A DNA stretch of 64,000 nucleotides from Pseudomonadota bacterium. GTDB lineage: Bacteria > Pseudomonadota > Gammaproteobacteria > Burkholderiales > Burkholderiaceae_C. Positions 15,327 through 24,334 of this stretch are shown one piece after another (positions within the stretch are counted from its first letter, which is position 1; each line of letters opens with the position of its first letter). Position numbers and translations under genes: made by a program. The notes beneath the pieces are model-generated. The model did no database searches. It saw only the letters and a program-made list of their open reading frames with translations, and was not told the origin of the DNA. The stretch covers positions 1 to 64,000 of the forward strand of contig JAEWIF010000049.1 of NCBI GenBank assembly GCA_023387335.1, in the 5' to 3' direction.

Positions 15327-17458
15327 AGCCGCCCGCGATCCCGGAAAGCCTGCGGGCCCATCCGCGCATAGGCCAGTGGCTCACGGTCGCGCCGGACGGC
15401 CGCATCCGCGCGACGCCGGGCAAGGTCGACATCGGGCAGGGTATCTCGCACGCGCTGCGGCTGGTCGTCGCGGAGGAACTGCAGGTCGCCCCGCTGTGGG
15501 TGGAGATGGTTCCGCCCTCGACCCGATACAGCCCCGACGAAGCGGTGACCTCGGGAAGCCTGTCGGTGCAGCATTCGGGCGCGGCGCTCCGCTTCGCCTG
15601 CGCGCACCTGCGCGAGGCCTGCCGCGCGCGCTTCGCGCAGCGGCTCGGCCTGCCGCCCGAGGCCGTGGCGCTGGCCGGCGGCTTCTTCCGCGCGCGCGGT
15701 GAACGCGCGGGCTACGGCGAGCTGGTCGACACAGGCATGCTGGACGCCGCGGTGGACCCGGCGTACCTCGCGCCCCGCGGCGGGCGGGAGTCCACGCTCG
15801 GTGCGCTGGGGCGCGGCGACGTGGCCGAGAAGGTGTTCGGCGAATTCCAGTACATCCAGGATCTCGCGCCCGAAGGCATGGTGCACGGCGCGGTGTTCCG
15901 ACCGCGCACGCTGCAGGCCCAGGTCCACGAAGCCGTCTGGAGCCGCCTGCTGGCGCGCCTCGAAGCGATCGATGGCGTGTCGCAGGTCGTGCGCGACGGC
16001 CTGCTGGTGGGCGTGCTGGCCGAGAGCGCGCACGCGCTGGCCCAGGCGGCCGATCGCGTCGCGCTCGCCGGCCTGTGGCAAGGCGAGGCCGAGGTGCCGC
16101 AGCCGTACGGGATCGCGGGCTGGCTGCAGTCGCAGCCGCTGGACAGCGTGGTGATCGAGCAGCGGCACGATGAAGCGCCGGCCGCCGCGCGCACCTTCCG
16201 CGCCGAGTACGGACGCGGCTGGCTGCAGCACGCTTCGATCGGGCTGTGCTGCGCGCTCGCGCAGTGGACGGGAGGCGCGCTGCAGGTGACGAGCCATTCG
16301 CAAGGCATCTTCAACCTGCGCCGCGACCTCGCGCTCGCCTTCGGCCTCGCGGTCGATGCGGTGGAGGTGACCCATGCCGAAGGCGCGGGGTGCTACGGCC
16401 ACAACGGCGCGGACGACGTCGCCTTCGATGCCGCCTGGCTGGCGCGTCAAGCGGGCGGCCGCCCGGTCCGCCTGCAATGGACGCGGCAGCAGGAGATGAC
16501 GAATTCGCCGCTGGCGCCGGCGATGGCGGTGCGCGTCGAAGCCGGCGTGGATGCCGACGGCCGCCTCGTCAGCTGGACGCAGGACGTCTGGAGCCAGGGC
16601 CACGGCACGCGCCCGGGGCGCGGCGCCACGCCGGCGCTGCTGGGCGCCTGGCAGACCGCGGAGCCCACGCCCGTCACCATGGCCGTGAACCAGCCACCGG
16701 CCACCGGCGGCGGCTCCGATCGCAACGCCGTGCCGCCCTACGCCGTGCCGCGGCTGGACGTTCGCAACCACCGCGTGCTCGCGATGCCGCTGCGCGTGTC
16801 GGCGATGCGCGCGCTCGGCGCGCACGTCAACGTGCTGGCGGCCGAATCGACCATGGACGAGATCGCGCTGGCGCTGGGCCGGGATCCGCTCGACTTCCGG
16901 TTCGAGCACCTGGGCCACGACGACCGCGCCCGCGCCGTGCTGCTGGAAGCCGCGCGCCTGGCCCGCTGGGGAGAGGCCGCGCCGGTCGAGCCCGGCGTCG
17001 GCCGCGGCCTGGGCTTCGCCCGCTACAAGAACACGGGCGCCTGGTGCGCCGTGGTCGCCGAGGTCGAGGTGCAGCAGCAGGCGCGCGTGCGCAGGCTGTG
17101 GATCGCCGCCGACCTGGGCCTGGTCGTCCACCCCGACGGCGCGCGCAACCAGATCGAAGGCGGTGCCATCCAGGCGGCCAGCTGGACGCTGCTCGAACAA
17201 GCGAACCTGGGACCCGCGGGCGTGCGCTCGGAGGACTGGGAAACCTATCCCATCCATCGCTTCACCGACGTACCGGCGGTGGAGGTCTCGCTGGTGGACC
17301 GGCCCGACAGCCCGTCGCTGGGCGCGGGCGAATGCAGCATCGGGCCGACGGCCGCCGCGATCGCGAACGCGATCCACGATGCGCTGGGCATCCGCATGCG
17401 CGTGATGCCCTTCAGCGCCGACAACCTGATGCGCGAGGCGCAGCGGCAAGGCGCGTGA
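15323..17458 (+). CDS. Molybdenum hydroxylase, molybdopterin-binding large subunit (IorB/NicB-like), 711 aa
   Basis: Catalytic subunit that inserts a water-derived hydroxyl into an aldehyde or N-heterocycle using a molybdopterin cofactor. It begins directly with the cofactor-binding motif GKVDIGQGISHALR (about 33-46), the arrangement seen in isoquinoline 1-oxidoreductase and nicotinate dehydrogenase large subunits. Near the C-terminus, GAGECSIGPTAAAIANAI (667-684) holds the catalytic Glu670. The length is somewhat short for that branch. The start at 15323 overlaps the small-subunit stop (ATGA). No FAD-binding medium subunit gene is present, so electrons likely leave through another carrier such as a cytochrome. 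The substrate is unknown. Confidence 0.9.
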   Translation: MKPPAIPESLRAHPRIGQWLTVAPDGRIRATPGKVDIGQGISHALRLVVAEELQVAPLWVEMVPPSTRYSPDEAVTSGSLSVQHSGAALRFACAHLREACRARFAQRLGLPPEAVALAGGFFRARGERAGYGELVDTGMLDAAVDPAYLAPRGGRESTLGALGRGDVAEKVFGEFQYIQDLAPEGMVHGAVFRPRTLQAQVHEAVWSRLLARLEAIDGVSQVVRDGLLVGVLAESAHALAQAADRVALAGLWQGEAEVPQPYGIAGWLQSQPLDSVVIEQRHDEAPAAARTFRAEYGRGWLQHASIGLCCALAQWTGGALQVTSHSQGIFNLRRDLALAFGLAVDAVEVTHAEGAGCYGHNGADDVAFDAAWLARQAGGRPVRLQWTRQQEMTNSPLAPAMAVRVEAGVDADGRLVSWTQDVWSQGHGTRPGRGATPALLGAWQTAEPTPVTMAVNQPPATGGGSDRNAVPPYAVPRLDVRNHRVLAMPLRVSAMRALGAHVNVLAAESTMDEIALALGRDPLDFRFEHLGHDDRARAVLLEAARLARWGEAAPVEPGVGRGLGFARYKNTGAWCAVVAEVEVQQQARVRRLWIAADLGLVVHPDGARNQIEGGAIQAASWTLLEQANLGPAGVRSEDWETYPIHRFTDVPAVEVSLVDRPDSPSLGAGECSIGPTAAAIANAIHDALGIRMRVMPFSADNLMREAQRQGA

Positions 17459-17486
17459 TCAATCAATCGAGCAAGAAGGAAGACAA

Positions 17487-18185
17487 GTGAGCGTGGTGAA
17501 CGTTTTGAGCGGCGGTGCCGCGGCGGCGGTGGTCAAGGGCGTGCAGGCGCAGTTCGAGCGCGAGAGCGGCGCCGCGATCCAGGCCACCTTCAGCGCGGTG
17601 GGCCAGATGCGCGACCAGTTGCTGGCCGGCAGCCCCTGCGACCTGGTGATCCTCACGAAGCAGCTGGTCGCCCAGCTGGTGGCGTCGGGACACGTGGTGG
17701 CGGGCAGCGAACGGTCGCTGGGCCTGGTCCGCACCGGCGTGGCCGTGCGCGCGGGCGCCGCGCATCCGGCCATCGGCGATCGCGCGCAGCTGGCCGCGGC
17801 GTTCCGCGCCGCGCGCGAGATCTACTACCCGGACCCGGACAAGGCGACGGCCGGCATCCACTTCATGAACGTGTTGAAGGCGCTGGGCCTGGACCAGGAG
17901 CTGAAGGGCGCGTTCCGGCCGTTCCCCAACGGCGCGACGGCGATGGCGGCCATGGCGAAGTCGAGCGAAGCCGCGGCCATCGGCTGCACGCAGGAGACCG
18001 AGATCAACTACACGCAGGGCGTGGAGCTGGTGGGCTCGTTGCCCCAGGAGTTCGAGCTGGCGACCGACTACACGCTGGGCATCTGCACCGGCGCGCGCGA
18101 GCCGGAGCTCGCGGCGAAGCTGGCGGAACTGGTGGCGGGACCGGCGTCGGCGCAGATCCGCCGGCAGGGCGGATTCGCCTTCTAG
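17487..18185 (+). CDS. ModA-like substrate-binding domain protein lacking a signal peptide, 232 aa
   Basis: Periplasmic-binding-protein fold of the molybdate/sulphate type, seen in SGGAAAAVVKGVQAQFERES at the N-terminus, LLAGSPCDLVILTK around 45-58 and YYPDPDKATAGIHFMNVL around 112-129. Unlike true ModA it has no signal peptide: the GTG start with an AAGAAGGAAG site directly begins the mature fold, and no upstream start would add one. It lies 28 bp behind the molybdenum hydroxylase. It could be a cytoplasmic molybdate or cofactor handling protein, or a ligand-binding protein of another kind. The location supports a link with the hydroxylase, but that is inference. Confidence 0.8.
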   Translation: MSVVNVLSGGAAAAVVKGVQAQFERESGAAIQATFSAVGQMRDQLLAGSPCDLVILTKQLVAQLVASGHVVAGSERSLGLVRTGVAVRAGAAHPAIGDRAQLAAAFRAAREIYYPDPDKATAGIHFMNVLKALGLDQELKGAFRPFPNGATAMAAMAKSSEAAAIGCTQETEINYTQGVELVGSLPQEFELATDYTLGICTGAREPELAAKLAELVAGPASAQIRRQGGFAF

Positions 18186-19453
18186 CCGGCGATCTCCCGC
18201 GTGACTTCCAGGAAGCGATCGACGTCGGCGAACGTATGGCAGTGGAGCGGTGACACCCGCACCGCGCCATCCATGCCGAACGACTCCAGCATGCGCCGGG
18301 AGTAGATGCTGGAAGCCACCCGCTCGTAGACGATCACGCCGCGCTTCTCGTACTCGCGCACGGCCTGCGTGTGCTCCAGGCCCTGCAGCGAGATGGCCAG
18401 GATCAGGTCGCGCCGCGGCAGGTCGTCGTGGTCCAGCAGCACGGTGACGCCGGGGATGGCGCGCAGGCCGGGCACCCGGTCCGAGCCGTGCAGCAGGCGC
18501 GCGAGCAGGGCGCGTTCATGCAGGCCGATGTGCTCCATGCCGCGGGCGAAGAGCGAGCGGCGCTCGCCCTGTCCGCCGGACTGCGTGCCGATCCAGCAGA
18601 CGTAGTTCACGATCTCGGTCACCACGGCGAACTGCCACGGCGCGACGCTGCCCAGGTCCCAGTAGGCCCCGGGCTTGCCGGCCAGCTTGTGGTGCGGCAG
18701 CACGGCCATCCGTTCCGAGATCCACGAGAAGCCCGAACCGCGGCAGCCGAAGAACTTGTAGGGGGCGATGTTGATGCCGTCCACCGCCGCCTTCTGCACG
18801 TCGATGAGCCCGTGCGGCGCGTGCTGGACGGCATCCACCACCACGTACAGGTCGGGCTTGATCTCTCGCGCGCGCCTGACGATCTCTTCGAGTTCGAGCT
18901 TCGCGCCGGAGATGTTGGACGCGTAGATCAGCACCAGCAGGCAGGTCCGCTGGTCGACGAGGCGAAGGATCTCCTCGACATCGACGCCGCCCGTCACCGG
19001 GTTGCTGCGCGCCACGCGCAGTTCCTTGCCGAGCCGCTGCGCATAGAGCGAAGCGGCGTCGTAGGAGGACGGGTGCTCCAGCACGGTCGTGACGATGTTG
19101 TCGCCGGGCACGTTCTCGGCCACCGCGCGCACCATGTCGAACATGGCGGCCGAGGCCGTGAGCGAGGCGTGCACGGTGCCGCCCTTCGCGTTGAACAGCA
19201 GGCGCACGTCGTCCGTGCCCTGCGTCTGCACCTGCTTCAGCCAGGAGGCGACCTCGTGGATGCGTTCGGCCGAGTCCGGCACGGCGTCCACCCGGGCCAT
19301 CGCCTCGAGGGCGGCCTTCAGGCGAAGGGAGCCGCCGGCGTTCTCGAAGAAGAGGCGCGGGCGCCCCGTGAAGTCGTGGTCGACGTGGTGGAAGCGGTCC
19401 TTGATCTGGCGCGAGAGTTCCGCGGGGAAGGCCTGTCCCGAATCGATGGGCAT
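18182..19453 (-). CDS. Class V aminotransferase-fold PLP enzyme (cysteine desulfurase-like), 423 aa
   Basis: Fold-type I PLP enzyme. The Schiff-base lysine is Lys233 in APYKFFGCRGSG; Asp207 and His211 in VVDAVQHAPHG contact the cofactor. The N-terminal region FFENAGGS is the usual class V start. Related enzymes include cysteine desulfurases, kynureninase-like lyases and isopenicillin-N epimerase-like proteins; there is no evidence for one choice. The start at 19453 is chosen over a GTG three codons upstream that overlaps the preceding stop. It is co-transcribed with the Bug receptor ending 5 bp upstream and converges on the ModA-like gene, overlapping it by 4 bp. Confidence 0.9.
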   Translation of the reverse strand: MPIDSGQAFPAELSRQIKDRFHHVDHDFTGRPRLFFENAGGSLRLKAALEAMARVDAVPDSAERIHEVASWLKQVQTQGTDDVRLLFNAKGGTVHASLTASAAMFDMVRAVAENVPGDNIVTTVLEHPSSYDAASLYAQRLGKELRVARSNPVTGGVDVEEILRLVDQRTCLLVLIYASNISGAKLELEEIVRRAREIKPDLYVVVDAVQHAPHGLIDVQKAAVDGINIAPYKFFGCRGSGFSWISERMAVLPHHKLAGKPGAYWDLGSVAPWQFAVVTEIVNYVCWIGTQSGGQGERRSLFARGMEHIGLHERALLARLLHGSDRVPGLRAIPGVTVLLDHDDLPRRDLILAISLQGLEHTQAVREYEKRGVIVYERVASSIYSRRMLESFGMDGAVRVSPLHCHTFADVDRFLEVTREIAG

Positions 19454-19458
19454 GGGGA

Positions 19459-20433
19459 TCACTCGGCCTTGATGTTGGCCTGCTTGATGATCCGGCCCCA
19501 CTTCGCCTTGTCGGCCACGAGGAAGTCGCGGAACTGCTCGGGCGTGCTGCCGACCGGCTCCAGGCCGTCCTGCACCAGCTTGCGCGAGATCTCCGGCATC
19601 GCGAGCACCTTCGCGATGTCGGCCTGCAGGCGCGCGACCACCGCGGGCGGCGTGTTCTTCGGCGCGCAGATGCCGGTCCAGGTCACGGGGTCGAAGTTCG
19701 GCAGGCCGGCTTCGTGGATGGTGGGCAGGTCCGGGAAGGCGCCCAGGCGGCGGAGGCTGCCGACGCCGAGCGCGCGGAGCTGGCCGGTGCGCGCGTACTG
19801 CATCGAGCTGACGGGCTGGTCGAAGATGACCTGGACCTGGCCGCTGAGCAGGTCGGAGATCGCCTGGCTGGTGCCCTTGTACGGGACGTGCACCAGGTTC
19901 ACGCCGGCCAGCGACTTGAACATCTCGCCCGCCAGGTGGCCGCCGGTGGCGTTGCCGGAGGAGGCGAAGTTGATCTTGCCCGGGTTCTGCTTCGCGTAGG
20001 CCACGAACTCCTTCACGTTCTTCGCGGGCACGCTGGAGTGCACCATGAGGACGTAGGGCGCGTTGGCGATCTGCGTGACCGGCACCAGGTCGGTCTCGGA
20101 GTTGAAGGGCATCGGGCCCAGGTGCGGCTGGATCGAGGACGTCCCGGTCGTGCACATGGACAGCGTGTGGCCGTCCGGCGGGGAAGCGAGGACGGAGGAG
20201 ATCGCGATCGCGCCGCCCGCGCCCGTCTTGTTCTCGATCACCACCTGCTGGCCCAGCAGCTCGCCCAGCTTGGGCGCGATCAGGCGCGCGACGATGTCGT
20301 TGGACCCGCCGGGCGAGAAGCCGACCACGATGCGGACCGGCTTGGTGGGGAACGTGTCGGCGAGCGCGGCGCTGCCGGTGAAAGCGAGAGCGGCGGCGGC
20401 TCCCGCGGCGAAGGTCTTGAAGAGGCGGGTCAT
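19459..20433 (-). CDS. Bug/TctC-family periplasmic receptor, 324 aa
   Basis: Signal peptide of 25 residues with ALA cleavage site; mature start DTFPTKPVRIVVGFSPGGSND, then VVIENKTGAGGAI and VHVPYKGTSQAISDLL. It is the first gene of a two-gene unit with the class V PLP enzyme and divergent from a LysR regulator at 20574. The minus-strand upstream region holds TAGACT around 20460 as a possible -10. The ligand may be an amino acid derivative handled by the PLP enzyme (position-based inference). Confidence 0.94.
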   Translation of the reverse strand: MTRLFKTFAAGAAAALAFTGSAALADTFPTKPVRIVVGFSPGGSNDIVARLIAPKLGELLGQQVVIENKTGAGGAIAISSVLASPPDGHTLSMCTTGTSSIQPHLGPMPFNSETDLVPVTQIANAPYVLMVHSSVPAKNVKEFVAYAKQNPGKINFASSGNATGGHLAGEMFKSLAGVNLVHVPYKGTSQAISDLLSGQVQVIFDQPVSSMQYARTGQLRALGVGSLRRLGAFPDLPTIHEAGLPNFDPVTWTGICAPKNTPPAVVARLQADIAKVLAMPEISRKLVQDGLEPVGSTPEQFRDFLVADKAKWGRIIKQANIKAE

Positions 20434-20573
20434 GTCAGGAAGGTGAGTGGACGGGAGCGAGTCTAGGAACCCGCTGCCCCGGCAACAAGCGAAGAAAGCT
20501 CGCGGGGGCCCATTCCTTTTTTTCCTGCGTCCCGGGTCGTCCCTATACTCGGTTGGACTGAGCCCGCGGACGC

Positions 20574-21521
20574 ATGAACTTCACCTTCCGACAGCTGGAA
20601 ACGTTCCTGTACAGCGCCCGGTTGCGCAGCTTCAACGCCGCGGCCGTGCAGTTGCACACCACGCAATCGGCGGTGTCCAAGCGCATCGCCGAACTCGAGC
20701 AGCAGACGGGCGGCCCCCTGCTGCTGAGGTCCGCGCGCGGCCTGCAGCTCACCCAGACGGGCCGGCGGCTGCTGCCGCTGGCCGAGCAGGCGCTGGCGCT
20801 CTGGACGCGGATCGACCAGGAATTCGCGGCGGGCGAATCCCTGCGCGGCAACTTCCGGGTCGGGGTGACGGAACTGATCGCGCTGACCTGGCTCACGCGC
20901 CTGATCCAGCGCGTCCACGAGGACCACCCCGAGGTGACGCTGGAGCCGGTGGTCGATGCCGGCGTGAAGCTGTTCGATCGCCTGGCCGCCCAGCAGATCG
21001 ACGTCTGCATCATGCCCGGCACGTTCTGGGGCGCGGACTACACCACCGTGAAGGTCGGGCAGGTCGAGGAACTCTGGGTCGTGAGTCCGCGCCTGCAGGT
21101 TCCCCGCGCGCTGGAGCCGCAGGAGTTCGCCGGCTATCCCGTGATCGAGGAATCGACCGGCGCGTCCAAGAAGATGTTCTACGAGGAATGGCGCGCGCGG
21201 CAGGGGTATCGCTTCGGCAAGGTGCTCCACACCAACAGCACCACGCTGCTGCGCGACCTGACGGTGCGCGGCTTCGGCATCAGCCAGCTGTCGCGCGAAT
21301 TCGTGGGAGAGGACCTGAAGGCGGGCCGGCTGCGGCTGGTGAAGACCGAGAAGCTGCCGCCCATGGTCTACAGCGCCGTGTACCGCACCGACACCGTCAC
21401 GCCGGCGCTGCGGCGGATCGTGGAGCTCGCGGTGCGCACCTGCGACTTCGCGCGTCCGGGCAGCGAGCACCCGGTGACGACCGCCGCGAAAGCGACGGGC
21501 GCCCCACGCAGGCGCAAGTGA
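20574..21521 (+). CDS. LysR-family transcriptional regulator, 315 aa
   Basis: N-terminal winged helix-turn-helix (about residues 4-62: FRQLETFLYSARLRSFNAAA, TTQSAVSKRIAELEQQTGG) and a C-terminal LysR substrate-binding domain from about 90. The C-terminal tail is basic. A TATACT -10 candidate is at 20544-20549 without a good -35. No clear Shine-Dalgarno precedes the ATG. It is divergent from the Bug/PLP-enzyme unit, which it probably controls; its effector is unknown. Confidence 0.94.
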   Translation: MNFTFRQLETFLYSARLRSFNAAAVQLHTTQSAVSKRIAELEQQTGGPLLLRSARGLQLTQTGRRLLPLAEQALALWTRIDQEFAAGESLRGNFRVGVTELIALTWLTRLIQRVHEDHPEVTLEPVVDAGVKLFDRLAAQQIDVCIMPGTFWGADYTTVKVGQVEELWVVSPRLQVPRALEPQEFAGYPVIEESTGASKKMFYEEWRARQGYRFGKVLHTNSTTLLRDLTVRGFGISQLSREFVGEDLKAGRLRLVKTEKLPPMVYSAVYRTDTVTPALRRIVELAVRTCDFARPGSEHPVTTAAKATGAPRRRK

Positions 21522-21524
21522 CCG

Positions 21525-22421
21525 TTACGCCTGGCCCCGCCGCGTGGACCACCAGCACAGCAACGAACCCGCGACCACCATCGCGACGCCCTGCCAGAAG
21601 TTGGGCCCCGGCCGTACGCCCAGCCACAGGCTCGCCAGCAGCGTCGAGAAGACGGGCGTGAAGTACGACATCGCGGCCAGCACCGTGAGGTTGCCGCGCT
21701 GGATGCCGATGTTCCAGCAGGAGTAAGCCATCGCGGTGAAGGCGCCCAGCACGAGCACGAGCAGCGCGCCCGACCCCGTGATGCTCATCGCGCCTTCGCC
21801 CGCGAACGCGTACTTCACCCACAGCACCGCGCCCGTGACGAGCAGGAACAGCGAGACGCCGCTGCGGCCGCCCCCGTACGCGCGCGTCAGCACGGAATAG
21901 GCGGCCCACGTCAGGGCCGCGCCGCCCGCGAGACCGTAGGCCAGCGGATTGAGTCGCATGTTCTCGGCCATCGCGGCGAGCGACCAGCCGCCTTGCCCCG
22001 TCATCAGCCAGACCACGCCGCCGAAGCAGAGCGCGACGCCGGGGGCCAGCAGGAAGGAGCCTCGCTGCTGCCTGAACACGACGGCCAGCACGATCGTGAG
22101 GCAGGGCCAGAGGTAGTTGATCATCGCGAGCTCCAGCGCCTGGCGCCGGTCGCGCGCCAGGCCCAGCGACAGCGCGAAACAGATCTCGTACGCGACGAAG
22201 AGGAAACCGCCCGCCCAGAGATAGACCGGGTTCAGCGAACGCGGACGCGGGATGCCGAGGGCGGCGGCGGCGAAGATGCCGCTGACGGTGAAGATGGTGG
22301 CGGCGCCGCCCGTGGGGCCCAGGAGCTCCGAGACGTTGCGGATCAGTCCGACCGAGGCGCTCCAGAGCACCACCGCGACCAGTCCCACCAGGGTGTTCTT
22401 CGCGGTGGAGCTGGGAGGCAT
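21525..22421 (-). CDS. yddG: EamA/DMT-family transporter, YddG-like aromatic amino acid exporter, 298 aa
   Basis: Ten hydrophobic segments arranged as two five-helix EamA repeats. ATIFTVSGIFA in the first repeat and AYSCWNIGIQRGNLTVLAAMSYFTPVFSTL in the second (quoted here in part: the YFTPVFSTL segment) match the YddG branch, which exports aromatic amino acids in enterobacteria. Length is normal. It is convergent with the LysR gene (3 bp apart) and downstream of the solute-binding gene at 22504, separated by 82 bp. The substrate here is inferred from family only. Confidence 0.85.
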   Translation of the reverse strand: MPPSSTAKNTLVGLVAVVLWSASVGLIRNVSELLGPTGGAATIFTVSGIFAAAALGIPRPRSLNPVYLWAGGFLFVAYEICFALSLGLARDRRQALELAMINYLWPCLTIVLAVVFRQQRGSFLLAPGVALCFGGVVWLMTGQGGWSLAAMAENMRLNPLAYGLAGGAALTWAAYSVLTRAYGGGRSGVSLFLLVTGAVLWVKYAFAGEGAMSITGSGALLVLVLGAFTAMAYSCWNIGIQRGNLTVLAAMSYFTPVFSTLLASLWLGVRPGPNFWQGVAMVVAGSLLCWWSTRRGQA

Positions 22422-22503
22422 GAGGAGGGACGGGGGCGCGTGGAGAGGGGCGCCATGATACCGAGCAGCCCTCGGCGCGCCATTCAGCGCAGCCGAGGGA
22501 AGT

Positions 22504-23319
22504 TCACGCGCCCCGACGCGGCGCGACGGCGGCGCCGTCGATGCGGTGTCGCTGCAGGGCCGCCGCCACGAAGCCGCTGGCCTTCATTTCCTCGATGAAT
22601 CCGCTCAGCCAGGCTTGCGCGGCGGTGCGGCCCTTGGGCACGCCCATGGCCTGCTCGATCACCATGAACCGGCCGGGAAGGAGGCGCACGCCGCCCACGC
22701 GGCGCGCGTCGGATTCAAGCTGCTGCTTGACGCCCGCGGCCACGTCCAGGTTCTGGGCCAGGAACATGTCGGTGACGGCCGGGGAGGTGGGCGCCCGCAC
22801 CAGCGTCGCCTGCTTCAGCTCGCGCGTGAGGAAGAGGTCGTACGCGCTGCCGCGGCCCACCACCACCTGCGTGCCGGGACGGTCCACTTCCGCGTTGGCG
22901 CGCAGCGGCGAGGCGTTGCGCACGAGATAGGCGCCTTCGATGATCACGTAGGGCGCCGTGTATTCCATGTCGGCGGCGCGCACCGGATCGATGGCCACGA
23001 AGGCCAGGTCCACCTGCCGCGCCTTGATGGCTTCGACCACCGCGCCGGCGGAGTTGAACGTCACCAGGTCCGGCGTGAGCCCGAGGCGGCGCGCGGCTTC
23101 CCGCGCGAGATCGACGGACACGCCCGTCGGCTCGCCCGACGGCCCCCGGGTGGCGAGGATCGGGTTGCCGAAATTGATCGCGGCGCGCATGCGGCCGGTG
23201 GGCGACAGCTCCGCCGCCGCGCCCGGGTTGAAAGGCTTGGAAGCGCAACCGCCCAACAGCATCGCGCCGGCTGCGCAGAGCCGGCGACGGGTGGAATCGG
23301 GGGATTCGGGGTGATGCAT
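22504..23319 (-). CDS. Family 3 extracellular solute-binding protein (amino-acid ABC type), 271 aa
   Basis: Periplasmic binding protein of the glutamine/arginine type. The N-terminus has RRR and a hydrophobic core ending LLGGC, so it is probably a lipoprotein. The domain begins GRMRAAINFGNPILA and includes VDLAREAARRLGL and DLAFVAIDPVRAADMEYTAPY, all typical of family 3. No permease or ATPase gene is adjacent. AAGGAG precedes the ATG at 23319. It is the last clear member of the leftward operon that begins with the Bug gene at 27794, so it could recognise a related ligand or serve a sensory role. Confidence 0.9.
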   Translation of the reverse strand: MHHPESPDSTRRRLCAAGAMLLGGCASKPFNPGAAAELSPTGRMRAAINFGNPILATRGPSGEPTGVSVDLAREAARRLGLTPDLVTFNSAGAVVEAIKARQVDLAFVAIDPVRAADMEYTAPYVIIEGAYLVRNASPLRANAEVDRPGTQVVVGRGSAYDLFLTRELKQATLVRAPTSPAVTDMFLAQNLDVAAGVKQQLESDARRVGGVRLLPGRFMVIEQAMGVPKGRTAAQAWLSGFIEEMKASGFVAAALQRHRIDGAAVAPRRGA

Positions 23320-23347
23320 GGCGCGGTCTCCTTGTTCGTTGTTGCGC

Positions 23348-24331
23348 TCATCCTGTCGGGATGCGCAGCACGATCTTGCCGACGTGCGCGCCCGACTCCA
23401 TCGCCGCCTTGGCCTGCGGCAGCTGGTCGAAAGGATAGACGCGATCCACCAGCGGCTCGATGCGCCCGGCGGCGAAGTGGGGCAGCACCTCCGCCGCGAA
23501 ACGCGGCACCGCGGCGGCGCGCTGCGCCTTGCTGCGCAGCTTGTTGGAGACCCCGAACAGCGTGAGGCGCTTCGCATGCAGCGCGCCCAGGTCCAGGTCG
23601 GCATGCAGTTGTCCGTCGACGTAGCCCACCGTCGCCAGCCGCCCCTCGAAGGCCATGGCCCTCAGGTTCTCCGCGAACACCGAGCCGCCCACCGCGTTCA
23701 CCACCAGGTCGGCGCCATGCCCGCCGGTGGCGTCCATCACGCGGCCCGCGAAATCGGGGCCGCGCGTGCGGATGGCGACGTCGAGTCCGAAGGCCTTCAG
23801 CCGCGCGAGCTTCTCCTCGCTGCCCGAAGTGCCGATCACGCGCGCGCCCAGCGTCTTGCCCAGCTGCAGGCTGGCGAGGCCGACGCCGGACGACACGCCG
23901 TTGACCAGCAGCCAGTCGCCTTCGCGCAGCCGGCCCTGCATCACGAGCATGTCGAACGCGACCAGGAAGGTGAGCGGGATGGCCGCCGCCGCTTCCCACG
24001 ACAGCGAAGGCGGCACGGGCATCGCCTCCGCCGCCTCCATCAAGGCCCGCTCCGCGAAAGCGCCGGCGCAGCGGCCCATCACCCGGTCGCCCAGCCGGAA
24101 GCCTTGCACGTCCGGTCCGATGGAAACGACTTCGCCCGCGCCTTCGCCGCCCACCGGCTTCCATTCGCCCTTGTCGCCGGACTGGCCATGGCTCGCGACG
24201 AACTCGCCGCGATTGAGCGAGGCCGCGCGCAGCCGCACCAGCAGTTGCCCGGGGCCGGGATGCGGCGTGGACGCGTCGCGCTGCTCGAATTCGCTGCCGT
24301 CCGCCGTGAACCGCATCCGCCAGGCCTGCAT
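23348..24331 (-). CDS. Medium-chain NAD(P)H:quinone oxidoreductase/zinc-binding-type dehydrogenase, 327 aa
   Basis: MDR-superfamily reductase. N-terminal GroES-like domain with PHPGPGQLLVRLRAASLN and GEGAGEVVSIGPDV; Rossmann domain with GVSSGVGLASLQLGKTLGA for NADP(H). The structural zinc cysteines are absent, as in quinone-oxidoreductase-type members. Length is normal. Three bases separate it from the upstream isopropylmalate-dehydrogenase-like gene, so it is translated as part of that operon. It may reduce an alpha,beta-unsaturated intermediate made by the PrpD-like enzyme (inference). Confidence 0.92.
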   Translation of the reverse strand: MQAWRMRFTADGSEFEQRDASTPHPGPGQLLVRLRAASLNRGEFVASHGQSGDKGEWKPVGGEGAGEVVSIGPDVQGFRLGDRVMGRCAGAFAERALMEAAEAMPVPPSLSWEAAAAIPLTFLVAFDMLVMQGRLREGDWLLVNGVSSGVGLASLQLGKTLGARVIGTSGSEEKLARLKAFGLDVAIRTRGPDFAGRVMDATGGHGADLVVNAVGGSVFAENLRAMAFEGRLATVGYVDGQLHADLDLGALHAKRLTLFGVSNKLRSKAQRAAAVPRFAAEVLPHFAAGRIEPLVDRVYPFDQLPQAKAAMESGAHVGKIVLRIPTG

Positions 24332-24334
24332 GGG

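Noticed and set aside
12845..17449. A very long open frame on the minus strand opposite the FAH/Mo-hydroxylase genes
   Set aside because: It is an antisense mirror of genes with complete family motifs; the translated product is repetitive His/Arg/Gly/Ala-rich and matches nothing, as usual for high-GC DNA.
20511..20523. Run of seven T as a terminator
   Set aside because: There is no hairpin before it and it lies between divergent genes, where no plus-strand transcript would end.
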